Of a stretch of DNA of 8,225 nucleotides, positions 1 through 6,698 are shown piece after piece. The translations under genes and the position numbers were made by a program. This DNA is from Salinibacterium sp. GTDB taxonomy: Bacteria > Actinomycetota > Actinomycetes > Actinomycetales > Microbacteriaceae. Where the stretch lies: contig SCSV01000362.1 in assembly GCA_004297555.1 (NCBI GenBank), forward strand, positions 1 through 8,225, written 5' to 3'. The stretch's first letter is position 1. Each line of letters opens with the position of its first letter. The notes beneath the pieces were generated by a model. It was not told the origin of the DNA, made no database searches, and saw only the letters and a program-made list of their open reading frames with translations.

Positions 1-1965
1 TGGCAGGGGTTCGCGCCGGGTGACGGCCAGGGCTACCTCCTCGAAACGACCTACGCCGACGGGCCGACCTGGCTCAGCGATGACCCCTACCGATTCGTGC
101 CCTCGGTGGGCGAAGTCGATCTGTACCTCTGGGCCGAGGGGCGTCACGAACAGCTCTGGCACGTGCTCGGCGCCCACTACCGCCCCCATGAGGGCGTGGA
201 GGGAACCTCGTTCTCGGTCTGGGCACCGCACGCGGTCGCCGTGCGCGTGATCGGCGACTTCAACAAGTGGAACGGCATCGGCGATGCAATGCGCCGCCTC
301 GACGACAACGGGGTCTGGGAGTTGTTCGTGCCCGGACTCGGCCCCGGCAACGGCTACAAGTTCGAGTTGCTCACGCGCAGCGGCGAGTGGGTGACCCGCG
401 CCGACCCGATGGCGCGCTACACCGAGGTCCCGCCCGCGACGGCATCCAAGGTAGGCGTCAGTCTGTTTGAGTGGGGCGACGGCGAATGGATGTCGCGGCG
501 CGCGAATACCGACCCGCACAATTCCCCGATGAGCGTCTACGAAATGCACCTCGGCTCCTGGCGGCCCGGGCTCGACTATCGCAGCCTCGCCGACGAACTC
601 ATCGCGTACCTGCACGAGCTCGCGTTCACTCATGTCGAGTTTCTGCCCCTGGCCGAGCATCCATTCGGCGGATCCTGGGGATACCAAGTCACCGGCTATT
701 TCGCCCCCACCAGCCGCTTCGGGCATCCCGATGATCTGCGCTATTTGATCGACCGGCTGCACCAAGCGGGCATCGGCGTGATCATGGACTGGGTGCCCGG
801 CCACTTTCCGAAAGACGAGTGGGCGCTCGCCCGCTTCGACGGGGAACCGGTGTACGAGCATCCCGACCCGCGACGTGGCGAGCAGCTCGACTGGGGCACC
901 TACATCTTCGACTTCGGTCACTCGCAAGTGCGCAATTTTCTCGTCGCGAATGCCCTGTACTGGCTCGAGGAGTTTCATGTCGACGGATTACGCGTCGACG
1001 CCGTCGCATCGATGGTCTACCTCGACTACTCGCGCGAGGACGGCGAGTGGGCGCCCAATAAGTTCGGCGGTCGGGAGAACCTCGAGGCGATTGACTTTCT
1101 GCAAGAGGTCAACGCCACCGCCTACAAGCGAAACCCGGGCATCGTAATGATCGCCGAGGAGTCGACATCATGGCCGGGCGTGACCAAGCCGACCGCGTCA
1201 TCCGGTCTCGGCTTTGGCCTCAAATGGAACCTCGGCTGGATGCACGACTCGCTCAAGTACATGCACGAAGACCCGATGCATCGCGCGTACCACCACAACG
1301 ACATCACCTTCTCGTTCCTCTACGCGTTCAGCGAGAACTTCCTGCTGCCGATCAGTCACGACGAGGTCGTGCACGGCAAGGGCTCGCTGCTGCACCGGAT
1401 GCCCGGCGACCAGTGGCAGAAGCTCGCGAACGTGCGGGCATTCCTGTCGTTCATGTGGGCGCATCCGGGCAAGCAGTTGCTGTTCATGGGCAGCGAATTC
1501 GGGCAGCCCTCGGAGTGGAGCGTCGATCGCGGACTCGATTGGTGGATTCTCGACCAGCCGCTGCACCAGGGCCTGCAGAAACTCGTCGGCCAGCTCAACC
1601 GCACCTACCGGGGCACGCCAGCGCTGTGGGAGCAAGACAACGACCCGGCCGGTTTTGAGTGGATCGACGGGGGCAACGCCGCCCAGAATGTGCTCGCGTT
1701 CGTGCGCCTCTCGCGCTCGGGCGAACCGCTCGTGTGCGCCTTCAACTTCGGCGGTAACCCCGTCGGTCCGTATCGAATCGGGATGCCCTTCGCCGGCACC
1801 TGGAACGAAGTGCTCAACACTGACGCGCTCGAGTTCGGTGGCTCGGGTGTCGGCAACCTCGGATCAGTCGAGGTGCACGAGGAGCCTTACCAGGGTCGTG
1901 GGTCCTCGGTTGAGTTGACCCTGCCGCCACTCGCCGGGCTGTGGCTCGCACCCCGCCGGTACTAG
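1..1965 (+). CDS. glgB: 1,4-alpha-glucan branching enzyme GlgB (5' end cut off by window)
   Basis: This enzyme cuts alpha-1,4 glucan chains and rejoins the piece through an alpha-1,6 bond, making glycogen branches in the cytoplasm. The reading frame is open from base 1, and the text before the GTG at 97 still reads as GlgB (DPYRFVPSVGEVDLYLWAEG), so that GTG is not the start. About 654 residues are visible; GlgB proteins usually have about 730, so roughly 75-80 N-terminal residues are missing. A CBM48 domain follows (FSVWAPHAVAVRVIGDFNKW, about bases 211-270). The GH13 barrel shows all four conserved regions: DWVPGHFP (787-810), GLRVDAVASM with nucleophile Asp at 997-999, the acid/base region AEEST (1153-1167), and SHDEVVHGKG with the transition-state His-Asp at 1357-1362. 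A C-terminal beta domain ends at the TAG. The gene converges on the thioredoxin-like gene and overlaps it by 4 bases. Identification is very secure. Confidence 0.97.
   Translation, partial: WQGFAPGDGQGYLLETTYADGPTWLSDDPYRFVPSVGEVDLYLWAEGRHEQLWHVLGAHYRPHEGVEGTSFSVWAPHAVAVRVIGDFNKWNGIGDAMRRLDDNGVWELFVPGLGPGNGYKFELLTRSGEWVTRADPMARYTEVPPATASKVGVSLFEWGDGEWMSRRANTDPHNSPMSVYEMHLGSWRPGLDYRSLADELIAYLHELAFTHVEFLPLAEHPFGGSWGYQVTGYFAPTSRFGHPDDLRYLIDRLHQAGIGVIMDWVPGHFPKDEWALARFDGEPVYEHPDPRRGEQLDWGTYIFDFGHSQVRNFLVANALYWLEEFHVDGLRVDAVASMVYLDYSREDGEWAPNKFGGRENLEAIDFLQEVNATAYKRNPGIVMIAEESTSWPGVTKPTASSGLGFGLKWNLGWMHDSLKYMHEDPMHRAYHHNDITFSFLYAFSENFLLPISHDEVVHGKGSLLHRMPGDQWQKLANVRAFLSFMWAHPGKQLLFMGSEFGQPSEWSVDRGLDWWILDQPLHQGLQKLVGQLNRTYRGTPALWEQDNDPAGFEWIDGGNAAQNVLAFVRLSRSGEPLVCAFNFGGNPVGPYRIGMPFAGTWNEVLNTDALEFGGSGVGNLGSVEVHEEPYQGRGSSVELTLPPLAGLWLAPRRY
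1962..1965. other. Shared CTAG: two opposed stop codons
   Basis: CTAG reads TAG on the plus strand (1963-1965, glgB) and TAG on the minus strand (1964-1962, thioredoxin-like gene). The two convergent genes therefore overlap by 4 bases, with no spacer for a separate terminator. Confidence 0.95.
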
Positions 1966-2858
1966 AAAAGCAGCAGCGTGAGGCGTCGCCGAGCGGCGAT
2001 CACGGTCGGGTCGTCCAGTCCGACGATCTCGAAGTATTCGAGCAATCGGGTGCGCGCGCGGTCTTTTCCAGACGCGTCCAGGGATGGGAACAGTTCGAGC
2101 ACCCGGTCGAAGGCGGACACGGCACGCCCTGAGGCGACATCGAAATCGGCCGCGGCTAGCTGGGCGTTAAGATCATTTGGCGCTTCACCGGCGCGGGCCA
2201 GCGCGGCCCCAGCATCTGCTCCGTCAATGCGGGCGAGCAGGGATACCTGGGCAAGGCCCGCCACCGCGAGCAGGTCGCGCGGGTTTCGGGCGATCGCCGT
2301 CTCGTACTCCTTGATCGCGGTCGCGTAATCACCGGCGGAGATCGCGTCGAAAGCCTCTTGGTGGTGTGGCGGGAGCGGCTCTTCCGCTCCGGCGGGCTCT
2401 TCGGCGTCGCCGACCGGGATGCTTCCGCTCACGCCGTTTTGCGCGGCCAACTGCAGCAGTTGATCGAAGACTTCGCGCAGTTCGTTGTCGGGAATGGTGC
2501 CCGTGAATAGTTGCACCGGCCGTCCCGCGATGACCGCGGCAACCGTCGGCACGAGCTCAACATTGAAAGCCTGAACGAGTTGCGGATTGGCAGCCCCGTC
2601 CACCGTCGCGAGCGCAAGGCGCCCGCCGTACTGCTCGACCATCGGGCCCAGCGTCGACTGAATGTTCTGGCCGTAGAACTCGACCACGACCGGCACGGTC
2701 GAGGAGAGTTGCATGACCTCGCTGAACGAGGCATCCGTGGCAGCGCGCACGACACCACCAGTGGTGGACGATGCCTGGTTCGACTGTGCAGGACGCACCA
2801 GAGACGACAGGTCGACCGCACCGCGCAGGTTCGCACCCGTCAGTGGGGCGTTACTCAT
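1962..2858 (-). CDS. CnoX/YbbN-like thioredoxin-fold TPR protein lacking cysteines
   Basis: A 298-residue cytoplasmic protein without signal peptide or membrane segment. Residues about 36-140 fit a thioredoxin fold: a VPVVVEFY strand (55-62), then a helix starting near P72, and the conserved cis-proline loop (LVPT, P104). Residues about 142-164 are an acidic, Pro-rich linker. Residues 165-298 are helical and TPR-like (SAGDYATAIKEYETAIARNP), ending in a motif typical of YbbN proteins (ARTRLLEYFEIVG, then DDP). E. coli CnoX is a chaperone-holdase that passes clients to GroEL/DnaK, which is the best guess for the role here. Oddly, there is no Cys in the whole protein, and the WCxxC segment is replaced by YGQNIQS and seems about two residues shorter, so thiol-disulfide chemistry is not possible. 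The ATG has GGAGG seven bases upstream and overlaps the previous gene's stop. In M. tuberculosis a thioredoxin-like gene (Rv1324) also lies beside and convergent to glgB (Rv1326c), which supports the family call. Confidence 0.87.
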   Translation of the reverse strand: MSNAPLTGANLRGAVDLSSLVRPAQSNQASSTTGGVVRAATDASFSEVMQLSSTVPVVVEFYGQNIQSTLGPMVEQYGGRLALATVDGAANPQLVQAFNVELVPTVAAVIAGRPVQLFTGTIPDNELREVFDQLLQLAAQNGVSGSIPVGDAEEPAGAEEPLPPHHQEAFDAISAGDYATAIKEYETAIARNPRDLLAVAGLAQVSLLARIDGADAGAALARAGEAPNDLNAQLAAADFDVASGRAVSAFDRVLELFPSLDASGKDRARTRLLEYFEIVGLDDPTVIAARRRLTLLLF

Positions 2859-2870
2859 TTCTTGACCTCC
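2855..2870 (-). promoter_or_regulatory. ATGA stop/start overlap with strong RBS
   Basis: On the minus strand, GGAGG (2866-2870) lies seven bases before the ATG (2858-2856). That ATG shares ATGA (2858-2855) with the TGA of the upstream membrane-protein gene. This arrangement usually gives translational coupling. It fixes the start of the thioredoxin-like gene and shows that the two genes form one operon. Confidence 0.85.
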
Positions 2871-4585
2871 GCCGCGCTCACAAGACCCTGGGTGAATCCA
2901 AGCAGCACGATCTTCTTGTCACTGCCTGCCGGCGGCACATAGAACAGCAGTTGGTCGCCATATGTCGCGATGACACCCTTGGTGCTGACCGCCAGTCCCG
3001 AGAGGGCGCGCACCGATCCGGTCGGGTTCACAGCTGCCCCCGCCTCAACCGGCCTGACCGTCGTTGTTTCGTTGAGGTTCACGGCCACGAGGGCCCCGGC
3101 ATCATTGGCAGCGAGCGAGATAGGTTCGGATGCGCCCAAACTATGCCCAAAAGCCACTCTCGCGGTTGACGGCAGCTTCTGCGCCAGCTTCTTCTTGGCA
3201 TCGCGACCTACGGCGATCCGCAGACTGTCGCCCTTGGATTCGAACTGCAAGTAGGCGCTCGCGTCGACGTCTTCTTCAAGAATCTCACCATAAGCAAGCG
3301 CGACGTCAGTTGGCTTGAGCTTAAGCACACCGCTGTCAGCACCGAGCTGGGAGGCACCCACGTTCGCCGGCGCGACGTTCGGCAATTTCGCCGATGGCTC
3401 GAGAGTGATGTTGTAGGCCACTTTGTAATTTGAACGGGGATCCTGTTGCACGAGGAAGAGTCCAATGGGCGGAACCTTTGCATCCTTGGCATTCTGGATG
3501 ACCGCGAAAACGGTGCGCGGCCAGCCAGCAGTCTGCTGCGGCAACGTGAGCTTGACCGGTCCGGCCGGAATCGCGGCCGGTGCGGGGGTCTTGCGGTCGG
3601 CACTGCGGATCTTGTAGTTCGCAAGACGCAATTCGAGAGCCGCACCATCGAATCTCGTGGCAATGAGTTCATTGTCGAGCGCAGCATCCGCTGACCGCGA
3701 AACTGAACTGACTCTCGCAACAATGCGCTCCACCTGGTGCACCGTAGCGGCGGGCGGTTCGAGATGAGAGGCCGACGGCGCCTCGGCTACCGTCGGAGTC
3801 GGCGTGGAATGATTACCGGGAAGAACCGAGCAACCGCTCAGCGCAAGCGCTCCGACCAGAATCATCGGAGCGGCAATCATGCCACGCCTTCTGCCCCGCG
3901 GCGATTGACTGATCGCTTTTCGGCTCGGCTTGATGCTGCGCTGGCGGGGAACCTTGGGCATCTTCTGCGGCTTGCGGCGCGGGCCGTGCGAACTACGCAT
4001 CTCATGAGTGGCCAAGAAGAGCAGGGCGAGTCCGATGAGCAAGACCACGGCGCCACCGATGATGAGAGGCGCGGCCCAGGGCGTCGAGTTATCGATCGGC
4101 CAGGACACCTTGGTGGATGCCGGTGCCGGCTGCGTGCCGTCGGAGGCGATGATCACCGACACGTCGTCGGGCACGTTGATGGTCGCCTTCAGCTCGTGTT
4201 TCTTCGTAAAGTCGTCAAACCAGAGGTCGGAACCCTTCGGGTCCGGTACCTCGGTGGCCGTGCCCCGCACGAGCTTCGTGACGAACTCGCCCTTGGCTGC
4301 GTCGTAGGACATCGCCGTGTACTCAGTGTCGCCGATCCACGCCTTGACGTCGGCGGTGCGACCGTACCCGGCAAAGACCCGCCCAGCACCCTTGATGGTG
4401 AGGGTTTGGCTACCTTCGAACGCGTTGAGGCTCTTGCCGTCGATGACGGTGAGAGGGGCATCCGACGCCACAATCTTCGAAACGCTGACCTCGGGCGGCA
4501 GCGCGAGGAACGTGCGCTGGGCAATTCCATAGCCGACCATTCCGGCGGCAAGAACAAAGCTGATGATTGCGAGTACAAGTCGCAC
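2855..4585 (-). CDS. Unrecognised membrane protein with internal lipoprotein-type signal
   Basis: I do not recognise a family. The 576-residue protein starts at GTG 4585 with AAAGGAGT just upstream. Residues 3-23 form a membrane helix or uncleaved signal. Residues 24-168 are a mainly beta-like segment with aromatic residues (FAGYGRTADVKAWIGD). Residues about 170-193 form a second membrane helix (PLIIGGAVVLLIGLALLFLA). Residues 194-235 are very basic and Pro-rich, as expected of a cytoplasmic loop. Residues 236-252 form a third hydrophobic stretch ending in a perfect lipobox, LSGC (C252). A Thr/Pro-rich linker follows, then a soluble domain of about 300 residues (280-576), probably outside the cell. 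The positive-inside rule fits N-in, loop-in, C-out. The layout looks like a two-helix membrane protein fused to a lipoprotein. It is the first gene of an operon with the thioredoxin-like gene. An envelope role is inferred; the molecular function is unknown. The CDS itself is secure. Confidence 0.88.
   Translation of the reverse strand: MRLVLAIISFVLAAGMVGYGIAQRTFLALPPEVSVSKIVASDAPLTVIDGKSLNAFEGSQTLTIKGAGRVFAGYGRTADVKAWIGDTEYTAMSYDAAKGEFVTKLVRGTATEVPDPKGSDLWFDDFTKKHELKATINVPDDVSVIIASDGTQPAPASTKVSWPIDNSTPWAAPLIIGGAVVLLIGLALLFLATHEMRSSHGPRRKPQKMPKVPRQRSIKPSRKAISQSPRGRRRGMIAAPMILVGALALSGCSVLPGNHSTPTPTVAEAPSASHLEPPAATVHQVERIVARVSSVSRSADAALDNELIATRFDGAALELRLANYKIRSADRKTPAPAAIPAGPVKLTLPQQTAGWPRTVFAVIQNAKDAKVPPIGLFLVQQDPRSNYKVAYNITLEPSAKLPNVAPANVGASQLGADSGVLKLKPTDVALAYGEILEEDVDASAYLQFESKGDSLRIAVGRDAKKKLAQKLPSTARVAFGHSLGASEPISLAANDAGALVAVNLNETTTVRPVEAGAAVNPTGSVRALSGLAVSTKGVIATYGDQLLFYVPPAGSDKKIVLLGFTQGLVSAAEVKK
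3878..3892 (-). promoter_or_regulatory. Possible internal RBS and start for a nested lipoprotein
   Basis: Within the membrane-protein gene, the in-frame ATG at 3880-3878 (Met236) has AGAAGG (3892-3887) six bases upstream. Starting here would give a 341-residue protein beginning MIAAPMILVGALALSGC, which is an almost textbook lipoprotein signal with a 17-residue span to Cys. It could be a real second start or a relic of two once separate genes. There is no frame break, so this is tentative. Confidence 0.3.
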
Positions 4586-4591
4586 GAACTA

Positions 4592-4598
4592 CTCCTTT
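4592..4598 (-). promoter_or_regulatory. RBS for the membrane-protein gene
   Basis: On the minus strand AAAGGAG (4598-4592) sits six bases before GTG 4585-4583. No upstream in-frame start has a comparable site, so it decides the GTG start. The following hydrophobic N-terminus (RLVLAIISFVLAAGMVGYG) also fits a true protein start. Confidence 0.75.
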
Positions 4599-4781
4599 CG
4601 TGTTGCCCGGCCCGACGAAACGTCATGGCACCCGCCGCCGCGAAACGCTGGCGCTCGCACTAGGGGCGAGAGGCGGGCTTCGGTGAAAACCGCGAATGGC
4701 AACAACAAAGACGCTCCAGCGTAGCCGACCCCTCCTGGGAGCACCTAACCGTGGCTCTGGGAGGAGGCTGGGAGTGGGACA

Positions 4782-4798
4782 AACGCGAGCTCCGCGTT
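4782..4798. repeat. 17-bp inverted repeat, possible operator
   Basis: AACGCG and CGCGTT are perfect 6-base arms around AGCTC. It lies between the two divergent starts, about 110 bases before the coiled-coil start. The size and symmetry suit a dimeric regulator, but no cognate regulator gene is nearby and chance is possible. Confidence 0.3.
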
Positions 4799-4868
4799 GC
4801 TCGTGCGTCTGGCGACACCCAACCCGCCAGGCGGCAATTTCGCGGCAAGCTCGGAGGCGAGGGCACGC

Positions 4869-4874
4869 TAAACT
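4869..4874 (+). promoter_or_regulatory. Weak -10-like box upstream of coiled-coil gene
   Basis: TAAACT matches the actinobacterial TANNNT -10 pattern and lies 38 bases before the ATG. That position would give a short leader containing the RBS. The sequence 17-18 bases upstream shows no TTGACA-like -35, so the call rests on the -10 match and its position only. Confidence 0.27.
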
Positions 4875-4895
4875 CTGATGATTCGCCCCTCGCGC

Positions 4896-4901
4896 AAGGA
4901 G
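4896..4901 (+). promoter_or_regulatory. RBS deciding the coiled-coil gene start
   Basis: AAGGAG ends five bases before ATG 4907. It favours this start over the in-frame GTG at 4751, which has no good site at normal spacing and would add 52 low-complexity residues ahead of the DivIVA-like head. Confidence 0.8.
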
Positions 4902-4906
4902 AAGTC

Positions 4907-6661
4907 ATGGTCGCTGACGACACCGCTTTCGGAACGGAAATGCGCGGTTACCGCAAAGAAGATGTCGATCGCGCCATTCAGAAACTCCGCGCCGACATCG
5001 AGCGCGTCAGCAACGACCACGCGAGTTCGCTGAAAGAGATCCAGCGCCTTCTCGCCGTCAACGAAGACTTGCAGGCCGAGCTCGACGAGACCGGCACGCC
5101 GACCTACAGCGGTCTCGGCACCCGCCTCGAGAGCACACTGCGGGTTGCAGAGGAGCAGTCCACTCGACTGATCGCCCAGGCCGATATCGACGCCGAAAAC
5201 CTCCGCAATGCGGTGCAAGCCGAAACGCAGAAGCAGCGCTCCGAAGCAACCGCCTACGCCGTGAAGACTCGCGAAGATGCCGACTCCCGGGCCGCGAAGA
5301 TTCTGGGCGACGCCACCGATGAAGCCGAACAACTCACCAGCCGCGCGCGCTCGGAGGAGCAAACGCTCAAGCAAGACGCTGAGCGCGAGGCCGCGTCGAC
5401 GCGAGCGGCGGTGGCGACTGAGGTTGCCGAGGCTCGCGCGACTGCGGAGCGCGAAGCCGCGGCGATGCGCGCTCGTGCAGAACGTGAAGCGGCTGAGCTC
5501 AAGATCACTGCCACCAATGAGGCGGCGGCGGCGCGCGAGATGGCGGCCGAACTGGCTCGCGACACCGAACTGGGGCGTGCGAACTTTGAGAACGAGAACG
5601 CTCAATTGCGCGCTGAACTCGCCCGCGACCTCGAGCAGGCCGGCACAGATCTCGCTCGTGAGCTCGAAACCGGGCGTGCCGAACTCGCCCTTGAGATTTC
5701 AACTGCCCGCGAAACTCTCGCCAACGAGATGGAAGCCGCGCACACGAAGTTGCGCAATGAGACCCACGCAGCGAATCGCAAACTCGCGGATGAGACGGCA
5801 GCGGCCCAGGCGAAGCTGCAAGCGGACATCGAGGCTGGCTACGCCGCACTGAACGCCGAGACTGAGGCGGCTCGCGCTCTGCTCGAGGCCGACACCCTTG
5901 CCGCGCGCACCGCCCTGGAGGGCGAGACTGCTTCAGCCACCAACCAGCTCGCCGCCGAGACCGCCGCCGCGCGCACCGCGCTCGCCACGGAAATGGCCGA
6001 GAAGCGAGCGGCGCTCGAAGCAGAGGTCACCGAGAAGCGAGCGGCGCTCGAAGCAGAGACGAACGAGGCGCGAGCCCAACTCGCGGCAGATATCGAGAAG
6101 CAGACCTCCGATCTCAACCGCGACATCGAGCGCCAGCGCGCCCAGCTCGCGAGCGAGACCGAGACGACGCGTGCCGCGCTCGCGCACCGGCGCGACGAAA
6201 GCCAGACCTCCCTGAAGCGCGAAGCCGAAGAAGCCCACAACGCGCTAGAGGTCGAGCTCAAAACGCGACGCGATGAGGCCGAAGAGGAGTTTCTCGCCAA
6301 GCACGCAGAAGCCACCACCCAGATGCAGAAGTACCTCGACGAGGCGCAAGCCCAGCTCAGCGAAGCGGTGCGCAGCGCCACTGAGAAGCGCCGCGAAGCC
6401 GAGCAACTGGATACCAGCTCGAAGGCGCAGGCGAAAGCGCTTCGCGAGTCGGCCGAGACCCGTGCGAAAGAGCTACTGGAGAACGCCGAGGCCCGATCCA
6501 CCTCCATCATCGAGGAAGCAGAATCGCGCAGCAGCCAGCTGATCGCCGAGGCCGAAGAACGCCTGGCCCGAATCAAAGCCGAGCGCGAAAGCGTGGCAGG
6601 CTACATAGAGAACCTGCGCGGAGTGCTCAGCCAAGTCGAATCGGTCGGCTCGGACTCGTAG
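4907..6661 (+). CDS. DivIVA-like long coiled-coil protein (Scy/FilP style)
   Basis: A 584-residue cytoplasmic, almost wholly helical protein, very rich in Ala, Glu and Arg, with no Cys or Trp. Residues 8-35 resemble the DivIVA N-terminal region, which in that family targets membranes or poles (F8, RGYRKEDVDRAI at 13-24). A short linker follows (TGTPTYSGLGTRLESTLRVA, 62-81) that resembles the segment before the rod in actinobacterial Scy/FilP proteins. From about residue 85 to 560 the sequence keeps an 11-residue period. Leu or Phe recurs at exactly every eleventh position from 216 to 447, with an acidic residue three later and usually a small residue seven later. The tail (about 563-584) is short. 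The likely role is a cytoskeletal or polar scaffold in growth, division or cell shape; the exact partner is unknown. The 33-base unit has duplicated recently at 5997-6058. The permease gene follows 48 bases downstream, probably co-transcribed. Alternative: a generic DivIVA-domain protein unrelated to Scy. Confidence 0.85.
   Translation: MVADDTAFGTEMRGYRKEDVDRAIQKLRADIERVSNDHASSLKEIQRLLAVNEDLQAELDETGTPTYSGLGTRLESTLRVAEEQSTRLIAQADIDAENLRNAVQAETQKQRSEATAYAVKTREDADSRAAKILGDATDEAEQLTSRARSEEQTLKQDAEREAASTRAAVATEVAEARATAEREAAAMRARAEREAAELKITATNEAAAAREMAAELARDTELGRANFENENAQLRAELARDLEQAGTDLARELETGRAELALEISTARETLANEMEAAHTKLRNETHAANRKLADETAAAQAKLQADIEAGYAALNAETEAARALLEADTLAARTALEGETASATNQLAAETAAARTALATEMAEKRAALEAEVTEKRAALEAETNEARAQLAADIEKQTSDLNRDIERQRAQLASETETTRAALAHRRDESQTSLKREAEEAHNALEVELKTRRDEAEEEFLAKHAEATTQMQKYLDEAQAQLSEAVRSATEKRREAEQLDTSSKAQAKALRESAETRAKELLENAEARSTSIIEEAESRSSQLIAEAEERLARIKAERESVAGYIENLRGVLSQVESVGSDS
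5552..6247 (+). repeat. Hendecad (11-residue, 33-bp) repeat array within the coiled-coil gene
   Basis: Residues 216-447 of the coiled-coil protein hold 22 successive units, each with Leu (once Phe, at 227) in the same place and no insertion or deletion. For the 20 units from L238 on, the pattern is L-x-x-[ED]-x-x-x-[AG]-x-x-x; the acidic site is kept in 19 of 20, the exception being R428 after L425. The period is less strict but visible on both sides (about 85-215 and 448-560). At DNA level most units have diverged, with some matches at 33- or 66-base offsets. Confidence 0.9.
5997..6058 (+). repeat. Exact 29-base direct repeat at 33-base offset
   Basis: Bases 5997-6025 and 6030-6058 are identical and spaced by exactly one hendecad unit (protein EKRAALEAE twice). 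This is a recent in-frame tandem duplication. A 14-base match (5900-5913 and 5966-5979) sits at twice the unit, 66 bases. Confidence 0.9.
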
Positions 6662-6698
6662 TCGCACGTCCCGCCTCGCCATACCTCGCCCGACGATC

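Larger units (their letters stand above)
4586..4906. other. Divergent intergenic region (321 bp) with short inverted repeats
   Basis: No credible gene is present here. The region must supply promoters for the membrane-protein operon (leftward) and the coiled-coil gene (rightward), but I see no convincing -35/-10 pair for either. Short inverted repeats cluster here: GACG-AAA-CGTC (4614-4624), CTCGC-N7-GCGAG (4654-4670), CGGT-GAAA-ACCG (4681-4692, able to form a GNRA-capped hairpin in rightward RNA), ACGCT-CC-AGCGT (4711-4722), CTCC-TG-GGAG (4732-4741) and AACGCG-N5-CGCGTT (4782-4798). Several could be chance in GC-rich DNA. Confidence 0.6.

Noticed and set aside
97..99. GTG at 97 as the glgB start
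   Set aside because: Bases 1-96 in the same frame are open and encode conserved GlgB sequence, so the gene is cut by the window edge.
3737..4663. 308-codon open frame on the plus strand opposite the membrane-protein gene
   Set aside because: The product is Arg/Gly/His-rich with no domain. The minus-strand frame has an RBS, membrane helices, a lipobox and an operon partner, so this is a shadow.
4751..4906. In-frame GTG at 4751 as an earlier start for the coiled-coil gene
   Set aside because: It would add 52 residues of unconvincing sequence and cover the likely promoter. ATG 4907 has a good RBS and begins directly before the DivIVA-like motif.
5552..6247. 33-base periodicity as a CRISPR array
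   Set aside because: The repeats are contiguous, diverged and in frame with a coiled-coil protein. There is no constant repeat alternating with unique spacers, and no cas gene.
4868..6576. Long open frames on the minus strand opposite the coiled-coil gene (4868-5605 and 5839-6576, each 245 codons)
   Set aside because: Their Ser/Arg/Ala-rich translations are the antisense image of the GC-rich 33-base repeats. They lack recognisable domains, and the plus-strand frame has a clear RBS, a DivIVA-like head and a regular coiled coil.
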